DNA of 64,000 nt. It comes from Amycolatopsis japonica (GTDB lineage Bacteria > Actinomycetota > Actinomycetes > Mycobacteriales > Pseudonocardiaceae). The translations under genes and the position numbers were made by a program. The first letter of the stretch is position 1. Every line of letters begins with the position of its first letter. Shown here in pieces: positions 16,741-28,984 of the stretch. A model generated the notes under the pieces. The model did no database searches and had not been told where the DNA came from. It saw only the letters and a program-made list of their open reading frames with translations. The stretch spans positions 2,232,001 through 2,296,000 of the forward strand of contig NZ_CP008953.1 in NCBI RefSeq assembly GCF_000732925.1, read 5' to 3'.

Positions 16741-18165
16741 GTGTGGACGCAGCGGGACCAGATCCAGGCCTACCAATTCCTCCGCAGGAGACTGGTTTCG
16801 GCACTGGTCTCGGCTGACGCCAACCATCCGGTCGCCCCGAGCCGCAGGCTCGTCATCGGCACCCTGTGCGGACTCGGCGTGGCGTTGCTGGTCACCGCGG
16901 TGTTCGGCGTGATCGGCCTGCTGAACCCCTCCGGCGGCAAGGACTGGCTGGCGGGCGGCAAGGTGATCGTCGAGGAGGGCACCGGCGCGCGCTACATCCT
17001 CGGCCAGGACGGCGCTCTGCATCCGGTGCTCAACTACGCCTCCGCGCGGCTGATGGCGGGCGGCAACGGCGAGGCCACTGTGACCGTCCCATCGGACAAG
17101 CTCGCGAAGGCGCCGAGGGGTTCGCAGATCGGCATCCCCGGCGCCCCCGACTCGCTGCCCGCGGCGGCCGCGCTCGTGAACACCCCGTGGACGAGCTGCT
17201 CGCGCACGACCCAGGACGCGCCCGCGTCGGCCGAACCGGAGACGACGGTGCTCCTCGGCGCGCCCGCCGCCGGGATCGACCTGCCGAGGGATCAGGCCGT
17301 CGTGGTCCGCGTCCCCGAGGGGGAGCGCTACCTCGTGACGGCAGGGCGCCGCTACAAGCTCACTTCCGAAGCCGCCACGGCGTTGCAGTTCGACACCTAC
17401 CCGGCGATCGCGGTGTCCTCCCGGTGGGTCGGCACCGTCGCCGCCGGACGCGATCTGGCCTACCGCGCGGTCGACGACGCCGGACGGCCCGGCCCGAAGG
17501 TCGGCGGCGTCTCGACGAAGGTCGGCTCGGTGCTCGGCGTCATCGACACGATGGCGTCGCCCAACGACGCGACGTCGTACTACCTCGTCCGTGCCGAAGG
17601 GCTCGAACCGATCGGCCAGACCGAGGCGAGCCTGCTGATCAACACCCCGCAGAACGCCGACGCCTACACGGGCGTCCCGGCGCCCGTCGCGGTGCGCGCG
17701 GCCGACGTCGCCGCGGTGGCGAAGGTCGGCACGGCGAGGGCGGGCGGGGCCGATCCCGCGGAGTATCCGGACCGGATCCCGCGAAAAGCGCCCGTTACCG
17801 GACAGTCCGTGACGTTATGCGCACAGGGTTCTCGAATCGTTATCTCCGCACAGGTCCCGTTGCCGCAAGGTGCGAAGGCGATCCCGGTGACGGCGCGGAC
17901 GGACGCGTTGGTCGCCGACGCCGTCTTCGTGCCCCCGTCGGGGGGCGCGGTGGTGGCGGAATCCGGTTCCGGCACGGTCTACGTCGTCACCGACACGGGC
18001 CAGAAGTACCCGGTGGCGAGCACTGAGGCACTCGCTTCCCTCGGCTACGGCCAAGCCGAACGGCAACCGGTTCCGAATGGATTGCTGGCACTGGTTCCGC
18101 GCGGTCCCGCGCTGGATCCGGCGCAAGCGGGTCGTGCGGTGTCCGCGGCGGGTGGGACGGGGTGA
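16741..18165 (+). CDS. eccB: type VII secretion protein EccB
   Basis: Membrane-anchored subunit of 474 residues. The N-terminus MWTQRDQIQAYQFLRRRLVS is the EccB signature; one transmembrane helix lies at about 38-62, and a large extracytoplasmic domain follows with repeats of the EccB fold (GARYILGQDG, ERYLVTAGRRYKL, GTVYVVTDTGQKYPV). EccB is the outermost part of the membrane complex. GTG start, divergent from eccE. Its TGA overlaps the next gene's GTG by four bases, tying secretion-machine and regulator translation together. Confidence 0.95.
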   Translation: MWTQRDQIQAYQFLRRRLVSALVSADANHPVAPSRRLVIGTLCGLGVALLVTAVFGVIGLLNPSGGKDWLAGGKVIVEEGTGARYILGQDGALHPVLNYASARLMAGGNGEATVTVPSDKLAKAPRGSQIGIPGAPDSLPAAAALVNTPWTSCSRTTQDAPASAEPETTVLLGAPAAGIDLPRDQAVVVRVPEGERYLVTAGRRYKLTSEAATALQFDTYPAIAVSSRWVGTVAAGRDLAYRAVDDAGRPGPKVGGVSTKVGSVLGVIDTMASPNDATSYYLVRAEGLEPIGQTEASLLINTPQNADAYTGVPAPVAVRAADVAAVAKVGTARAGGADPAEYPDRIPRKAPVTGQSVTLCAQGSRIVISAQVPLPQGAKAIPVTARTDALVADAVFVPPSGGAVVAESGSGTVYVVTDTGQKYPVASTEALASLGYGQAERQPVPNGLLALVPRGPALDPAQAGRAVSAAGGTG

Positions 18166-18902
18166 TCGGGAACGTGCAGGTGACCGAAGACAGGCCGGAG
18201 ACCGACCGGGTCGACGTCGCGGTGATCGAAGACCATCCGTTGTACCGGCACGCCGTCGTCCGGGTCCTCACCGAGGCCGAAGGCATCGAACTGGGCGCGG
18301 TGGTCGATTCGGTCGCCCGGTTCCACGTCCACCCGCAGCCGCCCGGCAGCGTGGTACTGCTCGACCTCGGCCTGCCGGGGATCGCCGGGGCGGCGGCCGT
18401 GCTCCAGGTGTGCGAACTGGGGCATCACGTGCTCGTGGTGTCCGCGCAGGCCGAGCCCGAGCAGGTGCTCGGCGCGATCGCGGCCGGTGCCAAGGGTTTC
18501 CTGTCCAAGGACGTCGACGTCGACGAGCTGCTGACCGCGATCAGGACGGTCGCGCGCGGCCGGGCCTACGTTTCCGCGGTGGTGGCCGGAATGATCATCA
18601 AGGACAACGCCGACCGTCCCGTGGCGGCTCCGGACGTCGCGCTCTCCGCGCGGGAGAAGCAGGTGCTGCGGCTCGTCGCTGCGGGCGAACGCGACGTCGA
18701 CATCGCCCGCATCCTGGGCATCGGAGTTCGGACGGTCCGCGGTTATCTGGACCGGATCCGTGACAAACTCGGAGAGAGAAGGCGGGCCGGTCTGGTCCGC
18801 AAGGCCATCCAGCTCGGGCTCGCGTCTCCGCCGGAGGTGCCCGGTCCGTCTCGGCCGGTCGCGCCCCGCGCCGACGCGGGCGGATTCGAAGGACGCCGGT
18901 GA
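18162..18902 (+). CDS. NarL/LuxR-type orphan response regulator 1
   Basis: Transcription factor of 246 residues. The receiver domain has the acidic pair Glu23-Asp24, phosphoacceptor Asp68 (LLDLGLPG), the Ser in VVSAQ and the Lys in FLSKD. A LuxR-type helix-turn-helix follows at about 160-220 (LSAREKQVLRLVAAGE), then a Pro-rich tail. No sensor kinase lies next to it. It overlaps eccB upstream and the second regulator downstream by four bases each, so it probably reports on or controls the secretion locus; that is inference. Confidence 0.85.
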   Translation: MIGNVQVTEDRPETDRVDVAVIEDHPLYRHAVVRVLTEAEGIELGAVVDSVARFHVHPQPPGSVVLLDLGLPGIAGAAAVLQVCELGHHVLVVSAQAEPEQVLGAIAAGAKGFLSKDVDVDELLTAIRTVARGRAYVSAVVAGMIIKDNADRPVAAPDVALSAREKQVLRLVAAGERDVDIARILGIGVRTVRGYLDRIRDKLGERRRAGLVRKAIQLGLASPPEVPGPSRPVAPRADAGGFEGRR

Positions 18903-19555
18903 ACGCAGACGAGCAGCAGCCGAAACGCGGTAAAACGATCAACGTCGGGGTGATCGAGGATCATCCGCTGTACCGGGACGCCGTCGCGCGTGTCCTCACC
19001 GAAGCGCCCGACATCGAGCTGGGCGCCGTCGCGGACTCCGTCGCGCGGTTCGCCGTCCAGGAGCAGCCGCCCGGCAGCGTGGTCGTCCTCGACCTCAAGC
19101 TGCGCGGTGTCCAGGACGCCGCCGCGGTGCTCGAAGTGGGGCAGATGGGGCACAAGGTGCTCGTGGTGTCCGCGCACGCCGAGCAGCCCGAGGTCCTGGG
19201 CGCCATGCAGGCCGGGGCGAAGGGCTTCCTGTCCAAGGACGTCGACGGCGACGAACTCCTGCGCGCCATCCGCACCATCGCCGACGACAACGCGTACGTG
19301 TCGCCGACGTTGGCCGGGATGATCATCCAGGACAGCGAAGACCGCCACGCCGGGCCCAAGATCGTCCTCTCCGAGCGGGAGAAGCAGGTCCTGCGCCTCG
19401 TCGCGGCCGGCGAACGGGACGTCGACGTGGCGGAGATCCTGAACATCAGCGTGCGGACCGTGCGGTCCTACCTCGACCGGATCCGGGACAAGACCGGCGA
19501 GCGGCGGCGCGCCGGCTTCGTCCGCGTGGCGATCCGGGAAGGCCTGCTGCGCTAG
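18899..19555 (+). CDS. NarL/LuxR-type orphan response regulator 2
   Basis: Transcription factor of 218 residues, a clear tandem paralogue of the preceding gene along its whole length. Acidic pair Glu20-Asp21, phosphoacceptor Asp65 and the FLSKD lysine are kept, but the usual Pro of the D-x-x-x-P-G loop is Arg (DLKLRG). The LuxR helix-turn-helix (LSEREKQVLRLVAAGE) closes the protein. Translation is coupled through a GTGA overlap. The pair could form heterodimers; no kinase is seen. Confidence 0.85.
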   Translation: MNADEQQPKRGKTINVGVIEDHPLYRDAVARVLTEAPDIELGAVADSVARFAVQEQPPGSVVVLDLKLRGVQDAAAVLEVGQMGHKVLVVSAHAEQPEVLGAMQAGAKGFLSKDVDGDELLRAIRTIADDNAYVSPTLAGMIIQDSEDRHAGPKIVLSEREKQVLRLVAAGERDVDVAEILNISVRTVRSYLDRIRDKTGERRRAGFVRVAIREGLLR

Positions 19556-19562
19556 ACCCCCT

Positions 19563-19586
19563 CCGCGTTTCGTCCTCTAAACGCGG
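19563..19586. terminator. hairpin, family A, response regulator/SMP-30 junction
   Basis: CCGCGTTT and AAACGCGG pair around an eight-base CGTCCTCT loop. It starts seven bases after the response-regulator stop and overlaps the stop codon of the convergent gene. The GTCCTCT core links it to the hairpins at 15390 and 24879. Confidence 0.6.
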
Positions 19587-20473
19587 GGGGCCGAGAAGTT
19601 CACCCGCAGCGTGTACACCGAACTGGACGCGGTGATGAACAGGTCGTTCCGCCGCGGCCCGCCGAAGGTCAGGTTCGAACAGACCTCCGGCACCCGCAGC
19701 TTCCCGATCCGCGTGCCGTCCGGTGCGAAGCAGTGCAGGCCGTCGTGCGCGGCGGCCCAGACCCGCCCGGCGGCGTCCAGGCGCACGCCGTCGAAACCGC
19801 CGGCGTCACTCGTCGCGAAGACCTCACCGCCGGAAAGCCGGCCGTCGTCCACCGAGAAAACCCTGATGTGGCTGGGATTCTGCCGCGTGTCCGCGATGTA
19901 GAGCAGCGACTCGTCGAGCGAGAACGCCAGCCCGTTCGGACGCGAGAAGTCGTCCGCGACGATCCGCACCGAACCGTCCACCGGATCGACGCGATAGACG
20001 TGACAGGCGCCGATCTCGCTCTCGGCTTGATGGCCCTCGTAATCGCTGTCGATGCCGTAACTCGGGTCGGTGAACCAGATCGCGCCGTCCGAGGACTCGA
20101 CGACGTCGTTGGGGCTGTTGAACCTCTTGCCCTGATAGGTCCCCGCGAGGACGGTCGTCGTGCCGTCGTGCTCGGTGCGCGTCACCCGGCGGTTGCCCTG
20201 TTCGCAGCTGACGAGCCTGCCCTGCCGGTCGACGGTGTGCCCGTTGTGGAATCCGGCGGGCTCGCGGAACACCCCGACCGCGCCCGTGGTCTCGTCCCAG
20301 CGCAGGACCCGGTCGTTCGGGATGTCGCTGAACACCAGGTACCGCCCGGCGGGGAAGTAGGCGGGCCCCTCGGTCCACCGGCAGCCGGTGTGCAGCCGCT
20401 GCATCCACTCGTCCCCGTTGACGCGGGCGAACCGCTCGTCGAGCATTTCGAACTGCGCCTTGACCATGTCCAT
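19577..20473 (-). CDS. SMP-30/gluconolactonase-like beta-propeller hydrolase
   Basis: Six-bladed propeller protein of 298 residues, the usual family size. Seen are TEGPAYFPAG (metal-binding Glu), NSPNDVVESSDGAIWFTDPSYG (Asn/Asp of the metal site), SRPNGLAFS and AGGFDGVRLDAAGRVWAA. Relatives are Ca/Zn-dependent lactonases acting on sugar lactones, such as gluconolactone. The substrate is unknown. It is divergent from an Lrp-type regulator, 68 bp away, which may control it. Confidence 0.85.
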   Translation of the reverse strand: MDMVKAQFEMLDERFARVNGDEWMQRLHTGCRWTEGPAYFPAGRYLVFSDIPNDRVLRWDETTGAVGVFREPAGFHNGHTVDRQGRLVSCEQGNRRVTRTEHDGTTTVLAGTYQGKRFNSPNDVVESSDGAIWFTDPSYGIDSDYEGHQAESEIGACHVYRVDPVDGSVRIVADDFSRPNGLAFSLDESLLYIADTRQNPSHIRVFSVDDGRLSGGEVFATSDAGGFDGVRLDAAGRVWAAAHDGLHCFAPDGTRIGKLRVPEVCSNLTFGGPRRNDLFITASSSVYTLRVNFSAPRV

Positions 20474-20977
20474 GAGAACCCCAGTGTTCCGAATGAGATA
20501 TTGCGATCATCATGAACCGCCGAACTTGATATGGTCAACCCATGGATGACGTGGATCGCATGTTGCTCACCGCCTTGCAGCAGGACGCGACTCAGGCGTA
20601 CGCCGCGCTCGGCAAGGCGGTCGGGCTGTCCGCGGGCGCCGCGCACGAGCGGGTCCGCAAACTGCGCGAACAGGGCGTCATCCGGCGCACGACCGTCGAT
20701 GTCGATCCGGCGGCCGTCGGCCGGGGCGTGATGGCGTTCGTGCTGGTCGAGGCGGGCTCGTGGATGGGCGATCCGCCGACCAAGGCGGCGCTGGAAGCGC
20801 TGCCGGAGGTCGTCGAGGCGCACATCATCGCGGGCCCGGCTTCGCTGCTGGTGAAGGTGCGCACGCCGACCACCGAAGAGCTGCAAGCGTCCTTGCGCAG
20901 GCTGTACGCGATCGAGGGCGTGACCGGGACGCAGACGATCGTGGTGCTCGAATCCTTCTTCGAGCGCCCGGTGGACG

Positions 20978-24875
<3,898 letters not shown>

Positions 24876-24878
24876 CCC

Positions 24879-24931
24879 CCGCATTTAGTCCTCTGGATAC
24901 GTTCCTTGCGCATTTAGAGGACTAAATGCGG
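24879..24931. terminator. hairpin, family A, hisB/DHFR-like junction
   Basis: Perfect 16-bp arms, CCGCATTTAGTCCTCT and its complement, enclose a 21-base loop that itself repeats GCATTT. It begins three bases after the hisB stop and overlaps the stop codon of the convergent DHFR-like gene. Confidence 0.7.
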
Positions 24932-25494
24932 CCCGTGGGGCGGTAGGTGGTGAGCTGGACGCCGGACGGAGTCGTCGTGGAGCCGACGAAGTCCAGGGTC
25001 TGGGCGGGCGTTCCTTCGGCGAAGAAACGCTTGCCCGTGCCCAAAAGAAGCGGATAGACGGCCAGCACGACTTCGTCCGCGAGCCCGTTTTCGAGCAGTG
25101 TCGACGTCAGCGTGGAACTGCCCGAGAGGATGAGGTCCGGGCCGTCCTGCGCCTTGAGGCGGCGTACGCCTTCGACGACGTCCGGGCCGACCCCCTCGAA
25201 CGGGCCCCAGTTCAGGCTTTCCGGCCGGTGGGTGACGACGAACTTCGTCGCCGTCTTGAGCCGGTCCGCGAAGGGGTCGCTCGGCGCGTCCGGCCAGTAT
25301 TCCGACCAGAGGTCGTAGGTGTGGCGGCCCAGCAGCAGGTCGAAGCTTTCGGTGTGCGCGGCCAGGAGGGCTTCCCGGCCGGCGGGGGTCCGGTAGGGCA
25401 TGTTCCAGCCGCTGTACGGGAAGCCGTTCTCGTCCTCAGAATGCTGGATCACGCCGTCGAGCGAGATGTGCTCGATGATCTTGAGCTTCCTCAT
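24922..25494 (-). CDS. dihydrofolate reductase/RibD-C-like reductase
   Basis: Rossmann-like NADPH-dependent reductase of 190 residues, of the RibD C-terminal/DHFR superfamily. Seen are KIIEHISLDGVIQ, LLLGRHTYDLWSEYW, FVVTHRPESL, DLILSGSSTLTSTLLENGLADEV and YPLLLGTGKRFF. The family is widespread and mostly uncharacterised. The ATG at 25494 is four bases after GGAGG and overlaps the preceding stop. Last gene of an ArsR-SRPBCC-DHFR operon. Confidence 0.85.
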   Translation of the reverse strand: MRKLKIIEHISLDGVIQHSEDENGFPYSGWNMPYRTPAGREALLAAHTESFDLLLGRHTYDLWSEYWPDAPSDPFADRLKTATKFVVTHRPESLNWGPFEGVGPDVVEGVRRLKAQDGPDLILSGSSTLTSTLLENGLADEVVLAVYPLLLGTGKRFFAEGTPAQTLDFVGSTTTPSGVQLTTYRPTGRI

Positions 25495-25958
25495 CATGCC
25501 TCCAGCAGCGCGTCGAGCTGGGGCATCGCGGCGCGGAACCCCTCTTCCATCCCGGGAATCGTCTTCTCCATGGCTTCGACGCTGGAAAAGCGCGTCACAT
25601 GGATCATCCGGGATCCCGTGGCTGTCGTCTCGAAGGTGAAAGTCATGGACGTGGGCATGTCGTCGCCGTCGCCGTCCTCCGCCTCGAAGAAGTCGATGGG
25701 ATTCACCGCGGCGAACTTCCAGGAATTGGGCCACTTCTCGCCGTTGGGTCCGGTCAGGAAGTATTCGGCGCGGCCGCCCGTCCGGAAATCGTGATGGGTG
25801 AACGTGGCGGGCGCGAACGGCGGCCCCCAGAAACGTTCCAGTTGTCTTGGATCCTCCCAAGCCGCCCAGAGGCGTTCTTGCGAAACGGGAAAGTCCGCCA
25901 CGACGGTGAGCGAGAGTTTCTCGGGATCTTTGGTGACCGAGGTGATCGGCATCGTCAT
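25494..25958 (-). CDS. SRPBCC/AHSA1-domain protein
   Basis: START-like lipid/ligand-binding fold protein of 154 residues. The AHSA1 pattern is clear: ADFPVSQERLWAAWEDPRQLERFWGPP, EYFLTGPNGEKW, and ETTATGSRMIHVTRFSS. Function unknown; such proteins are very often encoded behind an ArsR regulator, as here. The start overlaps the ArsR stop (ATGA); a second ATG at 25952 is also possible. Confidence 0.85.
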   Translation of the reverse strand: MTMPITSVTKDPEKLSLTVVADFPVSQERLWAAWEDPRQLERFWGPPFAPATFTHHDFRTGGRAEYFLTGPNGEKWPNSWKFAAVNPIDFFEAEDGDGDDMPTSMTFTFETTATGSRMIHVTRFSSVEAMEKTIPGMEEGFRAAMPQLDALLEA

Positions 25959-26293
25959 TCCCCTTCCCGGAGGACATCGTCGAGCTGCGCCACCCGTTGG
26001 CGCCAAAGGACTTCGTAGGAATCGAGAAGCTCGGTAGCGCGCTTGAGCCGCTCGTGATCGGTCGACACCAGCTGTTCGCGGCCGTTGGCGCGCTTCCGCA
26101 CGAGCCCGGCGCGCTGGAGCACGGCGACGTGTTTCTGCACGGCGGCGAAGCTCATCTCGTAGTGCGCGGCGAGCCCGGACACCGTCGGCGCTTCCACGAT
26201 CGCCCGCGCCAGGATGTCGCGGCGGGTGCCGTCGGCCAAGGCGCGGAAGAGCTGATTGAGCGACTCCTCGCTCTCCTCACGAAGTACAACCAT
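25955..26293 (-). CDS. ArsR-family transcriptional repressor
   Basis: Winged-helix repressor of 112 residues: NQLFRALADGTRRDILARAI, then the recognition region VSGLAAHYEMSFAAVQKHVAVLQRAGLVRKR. The cysteines of metal-sensing ArsR proteins are lacking, so the signal is not a metal bound in that way. The ATG at 26293 lies inside a 20-bp palindrome, its likely operator. First gene of the ArsR-SRPBCC-DHFR operon. Confidence 0.88.
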   Translation of the reverse strand: MVVLREESEESLNQLFRALADGTRRDILARAIVEAPTVSGLAAHYEMSFAAVQKHVAVLQRAGLVRKRANGREQLVSTDHERLKRATELLDSYEVLWRQRVAQLDDVLREGE

Positions 26294-26303
26294 GTGGTTG
26301 TAC
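26284..26303. promoter_or_regulatory. palindrome over the ArsR start codon, likely autoregulatory operator
   Basis: GTACAACCA and TGGTTGTAC are perfect 9-bp arms around a TG centre. The ArsR ATG at 26293-26291 lies within it. Repressor bound here would block initiation of a near-leaderless operon transcript. Confidence 0.65.
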
Positions 26304-26381
26304 GTTAGCCGGGTCCGGTCCCGGTGACAAGGGGCGAGCCCGGCGCGGTCCGGCTCGCGGGCGTGTGGCAGGGTGGCGGTC

Positions 26382-26537
26382 GTGAGTAACACGACCATCG
26401 CTGTGCTGCTGTTCGCGCTCGGCGGCTTCCTGATCGGCGGCGTCTACGCGACCTGGAAGAGCGTCAAGTTCATGGCCGTCGTGCTGGGGATCGGCGCGTT
26501 GCTGGCCATCGGCGGCGCGATCGCCTGGCTGGCCTGA
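26382..26537 (+). CDS. 51-residue membrane protein
   Basis: A small gene reading MSNTTIAVLLFALGGFLIGG, then VYATWKSVKFMAVVLGIGA and a second hydrophobic segment ending in AIAWLA. It predicts two transmembrane helices joined by a short positive loop (TWKSVK). The GTG start has a weak AGGGTGG site. Length, hydrophobicity and codon use look genuine, but I know no family. It is followed by a hairpin before the convergent MMPL gene. Confidence 0.55.
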   Translation: MSNTTIAVLLFALGGFLIGGVYATWKSVKFMAVVLGIGALLAIGGAIAWLA

Positions 26538-26557
26538 CTTTGCGGCTTCTCTGACCC

Positions 26558-26617
26558 AAGTACGTGAAGGCCCCCTTCACTGCGTCTAGCGCAGTGAAGG
26601 GGGGCCTTCACGTACTT
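26558..26617. terminator. long hairpin, family B
   Basis: AAGTACGTGAAGGCCCCC opens and its complement closes a 60-bp near-perfect palindrome with centre GCGTCTAGCGC. The same element occurs at 38967 and 58508. It fills the convergent junction between the small membrane gene and the MMPL transporter. Confidence 0.7.
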
Positions 26618-26643
26618 ATGCGGGTGCCGCGCCGCAACGGCGG

Positions 26644-28824
26644 CTACTTCGAGGCGTCGACCAGCTCCCGCTCATCAGGCGCATCAAGCTGCTTCGCGAG
26701 CTTCTCGCCTTCGACGTCGACATCGGGCAGCACGCGATCCAGCCACTTCGGCAGCCACCACGCACCGCGGCCGAGCAGCGACATCAGCGCCGGCACGATG
26801 GTCATCCGGATCACGAACGCGTCCACCAGCACCCCGAAGGCCAGCGCGAACCCGATCGACTGGATCAGCGAGGATTCCGCGAGCACGAAGCCGGCGAACA
26901 CGCTGATCATGATCAGCGCGGCGGCGACCACGACGCGGGAGCCGTGCCGGAAACCGGTCACCATCGCCTGCTGCGGGTCGGCGCCGTGGACGTATTCCTC
27001 CCGCATCCGCGTCACCAGGAACACCTGGTAGTCCATCGCGAGCCCGAACAGCACGCCGATCAGCAGGATCGGCAGCATGCTCATGATCGGCCCGGTCGTC
27101 TTCACGCCGAGCAGGTCGGTGAGCCAGCCCCACTGGAACACGGCCACCACGGCACCGAACGTCGCGACCACGGAGCCGAGGAAGCCCAGCGTCGCCTTCA
27201 GCGGGACGACGATCGAGCGGAACACCAGCATCAGCAACAGGAACGCGAGCCCGACGATCAGCGCGAGATACGGCAGCATCGCGTCGGCGAGTTTCTCCGA
27301 GACGTCGATGTTGGCCGCGGTCTGGCCGGTCACGGCCAGCGACGCGCCGGTGGCCGAACCCAGTCCCGCATTCAGGCCGCGGATGTCGCTGACGAGGTCT
27401 TCGGTCGCGGTGCTGCTCGGGCCACTCTTCGGGATGACGGTCAGCAACGCCAGGTCACCGGCGCGGTTGGTCTTGGGCGGCGTGACGATCGGGCGTTCGG
27501 GGAGGCCGCCGATACCCGCGGCCGCCTGCTGGAGCGCGGCTTGCCGGTCGGTGCTGCCGCTCAGGTCGACGACGATCACCAGCGGGCCGTTGGCGCCTTC
27601 GCCGAAGCTGCGGGCGACGGTGTCGTAGGCCTTGCGCTGGGTGGTGTCCGGCGCTGCGGTGCTGTCGTTCGGCAAGCCGAGCTGCATGCTCGCGGCGGGC
27701 ACGGCGACGATCGCGAGCCCGGCGATCGCGGCGATCAGCACCGGGATCCGGTGGCGGGCGACGAACTTCGCCCAGCGCTCGCCGTGCGTCGTCGTGCTTT
27801 CCTTGCGGCGCAAGCGGATCTTGCCGCCCGCCAGCTTGCCGCCCGCGAAACCGAGGATGGCGGGAAGCAGGGTGAGCGCGATGACGACCGCGATCGCGAC
27901 GGTGATCGCCGCGGCGATCCCCATCTCGCCGAGGAACGGGATGCCGACGACGGTGAGGCCCGCCAGCGCGATGATGACGGTCAGTCCGGCGAACACCACG
28001 GCGGAGCCCGCGGTACCGGTGGCGCGTCCGGCGGCCTCCTCCGGATCGCGGCCGATGGTGAGTTCGTGCCGATACCGGGAAACGATGAAGAGCGCGTAGT
28101 CGATGCCGACGGCCAGGCCGATCATCAGCGCGAGCACCGGCGTGTTCGTGTTCAGTTCGAGGAAACCGGACGCCGTGGTGATACCCGCCATGCCGATGCC
28201 GACGCCGATGAGCGCGGTCAGCAGCGGGATCCCGGCCGCGAGCAGCGAGCCGAAGGTGATGATCAGGACGACCGCGGCGACGGCGACACCGAGGCCTTCG
28301 GTGGCGTTGGTCGCGGGCATCGCCTGCACGGCGTCACCGCCGAAGTCCACTGTGTACCCGGCCGCCTTGGCGGCGTCCGCGGCGGCCATCAAGCCCTCGC
28401 GGTCGGCGTCGGTGAGCTCGAAACCCGGCACGCGGTAGCTGACCTGAGCCAGCGCCACGTGCTTGTCGGGCGAGATCGCCTGCACCTGCAGCGGGTTGAC
28501 CACGCCGGCGACCTTCGGGGCGTTTTCGAGTCCCTTGACGAGACCCGTGATCGCCGCCTGTCCGGCGGGGTCGGTGATGTCGCCGGGGGTCGAGATGACG
28601 ACGCGTCCCGTCGCGCCACCGGCGGCGGCCTCCGGGAACCGGTCGGCGAGCTGGTCGATCGCCTTCTGCGACTCGGTGCCGGGGATGGTCACCGAGTTCG
28701 AAAGCTGGCCGGACAGGGTCAGCGCTCCCGCGCCGAGGGCCACCAGGACGGCGGCCCACACCGCCGTCACCAGTGCCCGGCGCCGGAACGAGAACCGGCC
28801 CAGGCGGTAGAGGAAGCTGGCCAC
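26644..28824 (-). CDS. MMPL/RND-family transporter
   Basis: Inner-membrane exporter of 726 residues with the two-fold RND layout. TM1 near 18-38 is followed by a periplasmic domain, TM2-6, a cytosolic loop (about 330-355), then TM7, a second periplasmic domain and TM8-12. The proton-relay Asp-Tyr pairs are present in GIDYALF and AMDYQVF. MMPL proteins export lipids or drugs. A divergent TetR gene and three related palindromes suggest substrate-induced expression. Substrate unknown. Confidence 0.92.
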   Translation of the reverse strand: MASFLYRLGRFSFRRRALVTAVWAAVLVALGAGALTLSGQLSNSVTIPGTESQKAIDQLADRFPEAAAGGATGRVVISTPGDITDPAGQAAITGLVKGLENAPKVAGVVNPLQVQAISPDKHVALAQVSYRVPGFELTDADREGLMAAADAAKAAGYTVDFGGDAVQAMPATNATEGLGVAVAAVVLIITFGSLLAAGIPLLTALIGVGIGMAGITTASGFLELNTNTPVLALMIGLAVGIDYALFIVSRYRHELTIGRDPEEAAGRATGTAGSAVVFAGLTVIIALAGLTVVGIPFLGEMGIAAAITVAIAVVIALTLLPAILGFAGGKLAGGKIRLRRKESTTTHGERWAKFVARHRIPVLIAAIAGLAIVAVPAASMQLGLPNDSTAAPDTTQRKAYDTVARSFGEGANGPLVIVVDLSGSTDRQAALQQAAAGIGGLPERPIVTPPKTNRAGDLALLTVIPKSGPSSTATEDLVSDIRGLNAGLGSATGASLAVTGQTAANIDVSEKLADAMLPYLALIVGLAFLLLMLVFRSIVVPLKATLGFLGSVVATFGAVVAVFQWGWLTDLLGVKTTGPIMSMLPILLIGVLFGLAMDYQVFLVTRMREEYVHGADPQQAMVTGFRHGSRVVVAAALIMISVFAGFVLAESSLIQSIGFALAFGVLVDAFVIRMTIVPALMSLLGRGAWWLPKWLDRVLPDVDVEGEKLAKQLDAPDERELVDASK

Positions 28825-28861
28825 GAAAGTCTCCCGTTCACTCGATCAGGTTCATTCCAAG

Positions 28862-28924
28862 CTAGCCGATCGGCTAGGGGCCTACAAGCCGATCGGCAAG
28901 TGTGTGACTAGCCGCACGGCTAGT
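28862..28924. promoter_or_regulatory. three palindromes, candidate TetR operators
   Basis: CTAGCCGATCGGCTAG (28862-28877), GCCGATCGGC (28888-28897) and ACTAGCCG-CA-CGGCTAGT (28907-28924) share the TAGCCG/CGGCTA half-site. They sit between the MMPL gene and the divergent TetR gene, spaced about two helical turns apart. Confidence 0.65.
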
Positions 28925-28984
28925 ACTCGTTTGGCCGCGCGGGCACGCTTGACGTAATCTCCGACGGCTGAACGAGGAGGGAAC

